Notes under the pieces: generated by a model
What the model was told of the DNA's origin: nothing
The model's database searches: none
The model's input: only the letters and a program-made list of their open reading frames with translations
Shown here: piece by piece, positions 22,848 through 33,300 of the stretch
Layout: the number at the start of each line of letters is the position of its first letter
How positions within the stretch are numbered: the stretch's first letter is position 1
Made by a program: the position numbers and the translations under genes
Origin: Lepus europaeus
Taxonomy: Eukaryota; Chordata; Mammalia; Lagomorpha; Leporidae
Reading direction: 5' to 3'
NCBI RefSeq assembly: GCF_033115175.1
Contig: NC_084830.1
Location: forward strand, 42,849,409-42,913,408
DNA length: 64,000 nucleotides

Positions 22848-24330
22848 AAACAGAGATTCTGGAGATGTCCCAAAGACACTCCGGCCAAGCCACCGCTGGA
22901 GCAGGAAATGAGGTGGACTCTCCCACAGACAGCTTCAGGCACTCCAGCTTCAGAGACTTGTCTTCTACATCTTCATTTCGAGATAGCAGCTACAAGGAGT
23001 CCTTCAAACCTTGCCACTTCGATGACACAGATGAAGAATTTGGGAGGAAGAAGGAGAAAGGCCCAACATTAATCCATGAGCACCCTGCACCTTCAGGCTG
23101 GGGCTTAGCCCATCCATCAGAGACTCCCGCTCAAAGAAAGAGATGTATCTTCCCTGCGAAGGAAGGGAGTGAGTCCCCAGAACTGTGTGAAACTCCCAAA
23201 GTCAGCAGGAAAAAATGTCTGTTGCCCAGACGGTTGCATGTATCCTTCCCTCCCCTACAGGGGGAGTTGGAGTCACAAAGTCATTCTCTAGAGAGTGGCA
23301 TCAGCCAAATTCCCCACTTAGAAGACCCTGTTCCAGGCAGTGTTTCTGGTCTTCCAAGGCAGAGCAAGCATAGCCCCCTGGCGATCACTAGCACTTTAAA
23401 GACAGAGGAAGTGACGTCCAACAGTCAGAACCTGAGACTAGCTTTTTCTCACCAAAAGACTTCCACAGTCGATGATGCCAAAGATGACTACAGCCTGTTT
23501 GAAGTGGACTGCCTATCGCCCATCCAGGGAAATCATTTTAAAGACTCTATTTCCTACGACTTCAGCGACAGCAGTTTAAGTGTGGATGAAAATACTTGTC
23601 CTGAGCTGCTGGGCTCCTCCGGCAGCGGAGGCACCTGTGGGACAGATGAGGACATATTTGTGACGCCAATAAGTCATCTTGTGGCCGGCATTAAATTCCA
23701 CGCACGTGGCACCCTCTCCCCTTCAACGGAGGTGAGAGGGGACATTTCAACACCCGAAGACAGCGGCTTTAACTCGCTTAGCTTGGATAAGTCAGAAGAT
23801 TCCCTCTCTGACCAGGAGGGTTCTTTCCAGGAACTACTTCAGAAGCACAGAGGAACTCTCAAAGCAGGGGACACCGTTCGAAAGTCACGACGCCTTGGCA
23901 GGTTAAGGAGACTGTCCACCCTCCGGGAGCAAGGCTCGCAGTCGGAGACGGAGGAGGAAGGGCAGGGCGTGGGCTCCAGCTCTGAAAGAGCAGCGGCCGG
24001 GTCAGACCTCCCCGAGAGTCAGCCGTGCAGCGACCAGAGTGGGGAACTGTCATCAAGCTTCACGGTTTTATCCAAGACGCCAGCCTTGCAACTAGTGCAC
24101 GAGCTCTTTATGAGAAGCAAAAGGAAAAGATTCCAGCAGAACGGTGCCCATGAATTCTTAGAAGAAAGGGATGGGGGTAAAATAGCTGTTCTGAAGTGCG
24201 TTCTTGCAGGACTGATTGGCAAGAAAATGGGTATAGAAAAGCTGGACATCTTAACAGAGTTAAAATATAGAAATTTAAAGCATATTCTTGCTATGGTTTT
24301 AGATTCCTTGACTGCAGAGAGCCTATGCAG
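22848..24330 (+). CDS. FBXO43: FBXO43 exon with start codon (large coding exon)
   Basis: The acceptor TTTTGCAG ends at 22847, ATG is at 22865, and the donor TGCAG/GTAAGA follows 24330. It encodes residues 1-488 plus two bases (intron phase 2), covering the regulatory N-terminus and most of the F-box-like region. Confidence 0.96.
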
Positions 24331-27300
24331 GTAAGAGAAGTTATTAAAAAAAAAACACCTTTTATCTTTTTTTTTGGGGGGGGGGAGGGGTTGATGAGAG
24401 AGAGAGAGAGAGAGAGAGGTCTTCTATCTGCTGGTTCACTCCCTAAATCGCCACAATGGCTGGGGCTTGTCCAAGTCATAGCCAGGAGCCTAGAAGTCCA
24501 TCCAGGTCACTCACAGGGTGGGAGGGGCCCAGGTACTTGGTTCATCGTTTGCTGCTTTCCCAGGTGCATTAGCAGGGAGCTGGACGGGACAGAGCTGCTG
24601 GGACCAGGACCGGTGCTCCAATATGGGATACCTATGTTACAGGCAGCAGCTTAGCTCACTGCACCACAATGCCAGTCCCTTTTATCATTTTTTTAAGTTG
24701 TAGAGTTTTTTTTTTCTGTGATTTGACTGATTATCTTGGTGTATTGTTTGTTTATTCTGCTATTTCTACCTTTGGTTGTCTTAACACGAGGTGAAAGGCA
24801 GTTTCACTGAACTTTCTAATGGAGCTTGCTAGTGTGATTTTTTTTTTTTTCTGTTTAAAAGCACCAATATAATTTTTCCTGGATAAAGATCTTAATCACT
24901 GCCATCTGGGAATAGATTGCCTAAAAGTTGAACTTTATTTTTTTTTAATATTTTATTTATTTATTTAAGAGGTAGAGTCACAGACAGAGGGAGAGAGAGA
25001 GAGAGAGAGAGAAAGCTCTTCCATCCGCTGGTTCACTCCCCAAATGGCCATAATGGCTAGGGCTGGGCTGATCCAAAGCCTGGAACCAGGAGTTTCTTCT
25101 GGGTCTCCCATGTGAGTGCAGGGGTCCAAGCACTTGGGCCACCTTCCACTGATTTCCCAGGCTATGCAGAGAGCTGGATCTGAAGAGGAGCAGCCAGGAC
25201 AGGAACTGGTGCCCATATGGGAAGCCGGCGCTGCAGGCAGACGCTTAGTCTACTATGCCACAGCACCGGTCCTAAAAGTTGAACTTTACATTTCCAAGAT
25301 GGCAAGCTTTACTCCACAGAAATTGTTTAATGATTTATTTAATAGTCCACATCTATTGTCAGCTGCAAATTGTATTAAGGTTATGAAACTTGGCCAGAAA
25401 TAATGAAAAACATTGTGGTGACTGAGAAATGGCAACATACAAAGGTTAGCACTTAATTATTCAATCAACATTCTAGAGCCCAGGAACAATGGTTAGCTTT
25501 CATTTGAGGGTTTGGCCAGAGACCAAGGGAATATGCATGAGTATTATTTCGTTTTGATTGCTAACATGGCAGGGGAAGTTAATTACTTTGGGGAATTTCA
25601 AGAAACCGGACACTGAAGAATTTTTATTCACAGATAGTTCAGTAGATTGAATGCTGCTACATAATTAAAGAGAAACTGAAGACATTTAGGAGCAGAGGGT
25701 GGGCTGTTGTTAAAAAGACTCAATTGTGATTGTTCATGCTGGAAATTTGGAGGAGCTGCAAGACTACCAGGAGACAAGACCCCTGAGAATGTCATGGCCA
25801 GGAAGGAGCAAAGTCACATGGGACAAGATTTCTGCAATGTGATGGTTGGGGGGAGAACATGCGAGGAGTTAGTGAACCTCTTTCGTGCCAGGTGTACGTC
25901 AAGAGTTAGTTCACAGTCTTTGTTCTTATGGCCACTGCTTCCGCTAAAATCTTTTCTTCTTTCATCTCCCCACACCCACCCCACATTTAGTAACTGGGGG
26001 ATGTTGTACAGAATTGTAGAATTTTATAACTGGAAGCTTTCTAAAATTTCTGGTCCAATCACTGTGTTTTACAGGTGAAGAAACTAAGATTCAGAGAGGT
26101 TAAGTGACCTGCCAGCAGCCTCTCAAGAGGATAGGAGTAGATCTAGGGCTACAATTGAGCTTTTTTTTTTTTTTTTTAAAGGTTTTATTTATTTATTTGA
26201 AAGAGTTGCACAGAGAGAGGAGAGGCAGAGAGAGAGAGAGAGTGAGGTCTTCCATCCGCTGGTTCTCTCCCCAATTGGCTGCAATGGCCTGAACTGCGCC
26301 AATCCGAAGCCAGGAGCCAGGAGCTTCTTCTGGGTCTCCCACGCGGGTGCAGGGGCCCAAGGACTTGGGCCATCTTCTACTGCTTTCCCAGGCCACAGCA
26401 GAGAGCTGGATTGGAAGTGGAGCAGCTGGGTCTCCTTCCGGCACCCATATGGGATGCCAGCGCTTCAGGCCATGGTGTTAACCCACTGTGCGCTGGCCCC
26501 GAGCTCTCTGATTTCTAATCCAGGATTTTCCCACAAGCTCCTATTTATGGTGTAAATTTTGGAATAGATTGTTGGGAATGTATTTGGTGTAACCCAAGTA
26601 GGATAATAGGTTAGTGCACCCATATGTTTATGCTTTTTAAAAATGATCAAATGATAAATCTTCTGAAGACTACAATTGAGATATAGGAATGCTATTTTTA
26701 TAAGCTTTAGTATTTATATACAGACTGGTTAAAATTAAAAATGTGGGGGCTGGTGCTGTAGCATAGAGGGTAAAGCTGTTGCCTGCAATGCTGGCATCCC
26801 ATATGGGTACCAGTTTGAGTCCCAGCTGCTCCACTTCCAATTCAGCTCCCTGCTATGGCCTAGGAAAGCAGTAGAAGATGGCTCAAGTCCTTGGGCCCTT
26901 GCATCTGTGTGGGAGACCTGGAGGAGGCTCCTGGTTCCTGGCTTCAGATTGGTGCAGCCATCTGGGGAGTGAACCAGCGGATGGACGATCTCTCTCTCCC
27001 TCTCTCCTTCTCTCCTTCTCTCCCTCTCTCCCTCTCTCCCTCTCTCTCTGCCTCCCTGCCTCCCTGCCTCCCTGCCTCTACCTCTCTGTAACACTGCCTT
27101 TCAAATAAATAAATCATAAAAATAAATTAAAAATTAAAAATGTGGGTGCTCACTTATGTGAGCAGTTGGGATTCAGTCATATTCCAACCCTCTAGACATA
27201 GAGTACCCAGAATGCTGGCAGTGCTGTTGGTCGTATGAGGGATGATGGTCAGTTGAAATAGCTAGGGAGAATATTGAGTAGAATCAATGCTATAGTGGAT

Positions 27301-30300
27301 TTCTTTCTCATGAATTGTTGACTTTCTGCCCACTCCTTTCCTTCTCTCTCTGACATAAAGCACACAAGCATCAGCCGTAAGAGAGGCAGTGGCAACAGAA
27401 GTGGCCTTCACTGGGAGAGCTTTGGTGTTGACAACTCAATGGTCACCGCCGTAACTGGTCCCTCTGCTTTTCAGTCTTTTCCTGCCTTTATTCCTTTGGA
27501 GGAATTTGTTAGTGTGTTTAAAAAGGCTAGATAGCTGTTGAAGGATTACTTTTTTTCCTATGCAATTAATATGGTAGACATTATTGATAAATAAGCGATC
27601 ACTGGATAAAAATTGTGGTTTTTCTTTAGTTGCTTCTTTCTCATACAGTTTGAATAATAGAAACTTTGTGGTGCTCTTCTTAACAGTACTTGTTCATTTA
27701 TTTTAAAAATATTTATTTTTAAAAGGCAGAATGACACACAGAGAGAGAGAGTTTCCATCTGCTGGTTCGCTCTCCAAATGGCTGCAATAGCCAGGGCTGT
27801 GCCAGGCTGAAGCCAGGAGCCCAGATGCCAGCTGGGTCTCCCGTATGGGTGTCTGGAACCCAAGCACTTGTTCCATCATCTGCTGCCTCCCAGGCACATT
27901 AGCAGGAAACAGGCAAATGGGGCTCACCCAGGCACTCCAACATGGGATGTGGGCCTCCCAAGCAGTGGTGTAGGCTGCTGTTAACGCCCAGCCCTCGTAA
28001 TAGTATTTATTTGGCAATTAGGTCTCCCATTGAAGAATAAATTTTGCTTATATTTATTTGATCAACATTGCAGATATTTGTTAAATACAAAAAAGGAATA
28101 GGAGCATTGTTTTTAAAAATCTCTACAAGGGCCAGAGCCATGACGTAGCGAGTAAAGCTGCTGCCTGCAGTGCCAGCATTCCATATGGGCGCTGGTTCGA
28201 GTCCCAGCTACTCCACTTTCAGTCCAGCTCCCTGCTAATGCACATGGGAAAGCAGCAGAGAATGGCCTAAGACCTTGGGCCCTTACACTCACATGAGAGG
28301 CCCGGATGAAGCTTCTGGCTCCTGGCTTTGACCTGGCCCAGCCCTGGCCACTGTGGCCATTTGGAGAGTGAATCAGCAGATGGGAGACTTTCTCTCTCCT
28401 CTCTCTCTCTCTCTGCCTCTGCCTTTCTCTGCAACTCTTTCATATAAATAAATCAATCTTGTAAAAAAAATCTTCTCCACAGATGATAATTGCTGCATTT
28501 TGCATTCTAGATTTTTCATCTTAGTGTCACATTTGAAGTTAAATCCTCTTTATCAGTCTTCCATTGGACTCATATTGGGTCTAAATGACCATTTATAAAG
28601 TAATCACCTACCAATGCCATGCTGAAATATGAATTTTTGGGGCCAGTATTGTAGTGCGGCTGGTTAAGCCACTGCCTGCAACAAGGACATTCCATATGGG
28701 CAGCTGGTTCAAGTCTTGACTTCCACTTCTGATCCAGCTCCCTGCTAATATGTCTGGGAAAGCAGTAAAGATGGCCCAAGTATTTGGGCCCCTGCACCCA
28801 CATGGGAGACCCTGATGAAGTTCCTGGATCCTGCCTTCAGCCTGGCCCAGTCCAGCCATTGAGGCCATTGGGGATGAAACAGCAGGTGAAAGATCTCTTT
28901 CTCTCTGGCTCTCCCTTTTTTTCCCTGTAACTCTGCCTTTTAAATAAATTAATTAAATAGTTAATAGCAATTCTTTTCATCTGGCGAGTCAGCATGAAGC
29001 AACAATGTTGATTAAGTCATATTTTAGGCAAAATTTAAGTTTACTGTCTAGCCCCTACTGCCTAAACTTTAAAAAAATTTTCTTATTAATTACCATACAC
29101 AAAAATGCTATTTATTTGAAATATATACAATATAAGGACTGATCCTTTTGTTTTAGTGTTTGGAAAGTCAGCAGAAATTGGCGTGAAATTATTGTTCAAG
29201 ATAAAAAAGCATACTGGAGGAGGAAATTTTATATCACACAACTGAAAACAGGTTCTGAGGTAATGTATGTAATACTTCTTTGGAATGGATTTGTGTAAAT
29301 ATCTCATCATTCCACATTGCTGGGCAACCTAATTTGGTTTTTCCTGTTATCTTTTAACCTTTTATATTGAGCAAACATTCATTCACAAACTCTTGTTCTA
29401 AATTCCATTTCCACCTAGTCTAAAAAGTAGAATGGACTACCTAGTGCCTGGAAGATCTTGGCTGGGTTTTATTGCTGTTTAAGTTTATACACTCTTGGCA
29501 GCCTCTGGATACCAATGACATGTTGAGTCCTATGCATAATTGGATACTTGTATACCTGTTAAAAGTATTTATTTATTTGAGAGGTAGAGAGACAGAGAGA
29601 GAGAGACCTCTCACCCACTGGTTCACTTTGCAAAGTGTAATGGGAGCCAGGCGCTCAATTCAGGTCTCTCCCATGTGGGTGGGATGCAAGTCCATGAGCT
29701 ACCACCTGCTATGTCCCAGGGAGTGCATTAATCGGAAGCTAGAATTGGAAGAGGAGCCGAAACTTGAACCCAGGCACTCCAATACGAGATGTGGGCATCC
29801 CAAGTGGCCTCTTATCTGCTAGGACAAACGCCTATGCTGGCGTTCTCATCCCGGACTTTTGAGTGGATTCCACATGTGGGTAACTGAGCCAGTTTGTCAG
29901 ACTGCAATGCATACATTTCTGATGTGATCCCTGCTCCCTGCTCTCCTGGAGCTCATATCCAGGGAGTGACACACGTAGACAGGTGACGACAATACAGGCA
30001 TGGTCGGGGGAAGCCCAGCATTCTATCGGACATTTCAAAGGAGTGTTGCACTGGGACTTGGGCATCAGAAGAAGTGCGGCTCAGCTGGGACCCAAGCGAT
30101 GAGTTGCAGTTAGCCAGGCGAAGAAGACAGGGAAGAGTGCTTCAGCCGAGGGAACAGCACACGCGCAGGCCTGGAGGTGAGTGAGCACAGCAGGTTACTA
30201 CCTGCGGAGCATTGGGAACTTGTGCCCCGAGGGAGCAGCTTTGTGTCACAGGCACCTCATGATCCTGGTGCCCCCAATTTGATGGTAGATTCCACCTTTT

Positions 30301-33300
30301 GTAGGCACCAGTTTGCTGATTTCACTACCTTATTCTTGTTGTAGTAAAAAGCACTTAATGACAGTGGAAGTACATGTCTAATGTGACTAAATACAACAGT
30401 GCAGGTGACACAGGGCACAAACCAAAGTGACCACCTGGAAACAGGCAGATGGGCTTCTCAGGACAATGGAATGTTAGGGGTGGCCGTTATTACAATGCCA
30501 AGTTTCCTCTTTACTTTGAAGAAAAGACTTGCCTTCTCACCGCGATGTTGCTCAGGACAACTGACTGCGAGCGCCAGTCTACGCACTGCTGCAGCAGTGG
30601 GCTCCGGGAGCTTCTGGCAATGTAGATGATATATTAACCACCTTGTTAACACAGCGTTCCAGAGCGCTGCCCTACGTGCTAGGGACAGAGTTTAAAAACA
30701 TTTTTAAGCAAGCACTTGTTAATATTTAAACTCTCTTAGCTCCATACACTTCTTAATGCTCCAAGGAAGAAACATGTGGGTATATTGGCAACCCCTCAGG
30801 CAATTCTAGATAAACTGTCCCATCCTCATATCCTAGCCATGACTTAAAAAAACTCAACTTCTTAAAGGATTATACTTTTTCCCTATTTTAACTTATTATT
30901 ATTATTATGGCTTGCTTTTTAAAACATTTTTCAGAGTAATACAAAAACATGGCTTAAAAAAATCAAATTGGATTGTGAGGCTTCTAACACAAGCCATTCT
31001 CTCCCCCTGTCTCTTCCTATTCTCGGTCCAACAAGGCAATTGCTTTCACCTTTTCGATGGTTGTTTCTTTCCTAATATTTATCTCCATGTTGGTAAATAA
31101 CATGCTTTTACAGCTATTTTTTTTCTACAGGGGAATTATATTAGTCGTCCAACTTCTCCCTACCACTACTGCTGCTCCTGCTGCCTCCCCAGCCCCATCT
31201 CTGTCTCCAGGCTCCTATCTCCTGACTATATACTTACAGCATCTGGGAAGGCCGGCGATTAGCTGCTGACATCGTTAAGACTGTGGCAATCCTCCTGGCT
31301 TTTCCGTGACGGAAACATGCTGTCTACTCTGCTTACATTTTCCTTCCTGGCTAACCTCCCTCCTCTTCCCCCGGAGACAAGGATAACTGCCCAAGTTTTT
31401 CTCTTGTTTTGCTTAGTGTTTCCTCTGCACCGATCCCCGACTCATCTCCTATTCCCCACCGGAATGGAAAGCCTCCTCTGTGTGAGTGTAAACAGACCAC
31501 GCGTCCTACCTGTTCCTCCCTAGCCTCAGAGACATTCTTCCGGGGCCCTTTGCCCTGCTATTCTGACAGACTGGCTGCTTGCCACCCGAACTGGCCCCAG
31601 GTATCACTAACCAAAGCAGAGAGCTGTGAAACCAAGTGGTCTGATGATTTTCCTCACATCTACATATGTCACTGAAAGCTTCTTGAGTGAACTCATGCCC
31701 AGCTGTATTTTAATTTCGGAGGCCCACTATTTGCCTAGTATACTTAGGCACATATTTAAAAACTGCTAATTGTGTAATTTTCATGGCTGGCTAACCTCAT
31801 TTCTTATATGAGGGTACTTCAAAAATTCATGGAAAATGGAATTAGAAGATACAATTAGGAGGCAGGTGTTTGGAATGGTGGTTAAGTCACTACTTAAGAC
31901 ACATCTACATCCCAAATCCAGGTGCCTGGTTCAAGTCCTAGCTCCTGTACTACTGGTCTGGTTTTTTGCTGATGCACTCCATTGGAAGCAGCAGATGTTG
32001 TCTCAAGTACTTGGGTCCCTGTCATCCATATGAGAGACCTGGATTGAGGTCTGGGCTCCCGGCTTTGGCCTGGCCTACCCCTAGCTGTTGTGGCCATTTA
32101 GGGAGTAAATGAGTAAACAGAAGATCTCTCTCTGTTGCTCAAACAAACAAAAAAAAAAAAAAAAAGGAAAGATAAGTTCAGGGTTGGGCATTAGGCCTAG
32201 TAGTTAATATACATGCCCCAGTCCCCTGTTAAAAAGCTTGAGTTCAGTTCCTGACTCCAGCCTCCTGCTAATTCAGTCCCTGGGAGGTACAGTGATGGCT
32301 CAGATAATTGGGTTCCTGCACCCATGTGGGGGATCTGGATTGAGTTTCTGATTCTCAGCTCCGGCCGTAAGACAACTGGGTAGTGAACCAGCGGATGGGT
32401 GCTCTGTCTGTCTCTCAACTTGCTAACTGTACAAATAGAATCATTTAAAGATTGAAACAAAAATTTTTTTTAAAAAAAGTTTGTTTTGGAGCAAAAACAT
32501 TTGAAATCCTTGCCTAATGTTTTCATAATGTGCAATATATGAAATTTTTGAAGAACCTTCATGTGCATGGATTTCAAAATTTTGTACCTAAATTTATCTT
32601 TTAATTCAATTTCCTACAAACCTTTTGCAGTACCCTCATACTTATGCTGCTGTAATTTCCTATGTCTTAGCTCTCCCCACAGTCAGGAGCACTTGTGGCA
32701 AAAGGAGACTCTCAAGGGAGAGTAAGCACAACTGTAGGTAGACATGCGAGGAAATTGACCCATAGTGCATTTTTTCCTGATAATTATTTAAGAAGGTCAA
32801 TTTGTTTTGAAAAAGTCTTTCTTTTCCTCCATTACCAACCTTAAGAGAATAGAAGGCTAAAAGGTTATTCTATTGAAAAATTATATATATATATTTTTTA
32901 AAGATTTATTTATTTGAGAAGTAGAGTTACAGAGAGAGAGAAGGAGAGACAGAGAGAAAGTCTTCCATTCACTGGTTCACTCCCCAGATGTCCTCAATGG
33001 CCATAGCTAGACTGATCATGAGCCAGGAACTTCTTCCAGGTCTCCCATGTGGGTGCAGAAGCACTTGGACCTTCTTCTACTGCTTTCCCAGGCCATAGCA
33101 GAGAACTGGATTGGAAGAGGAGCAGCCGGGACAGGAATTGGTGCCCATATGGAATGCTTGTGATGCAGGCCACAGCACCAGCCCTTTATCTTTTTAATTA
33201 TGTAAATATTTCCTGCTTTATTAAGGTATAATTGACAAAAATTGGATATACTTAAGGTGTTGTTATGATAAACATGTAAATTGTGAGATCATTATCCAGT

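Larger units (their letters stand above)
31807..32640. mobile_element. Mariner-like inverted-repeat element split by two SINEs
   Basis: Outer ends are perfect inverted 12-mers including TA: TATGAGGGTACT (31807) and AGTACCCTCATA (ending 32640). The left arm is 31807-31856 and the right part about 32462-32640. Two C-SINEs fill the middle. Related copies lie at 42362, 61945 and 62145. Non-autonomous; no transposase seen. Confidence 0.65.
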
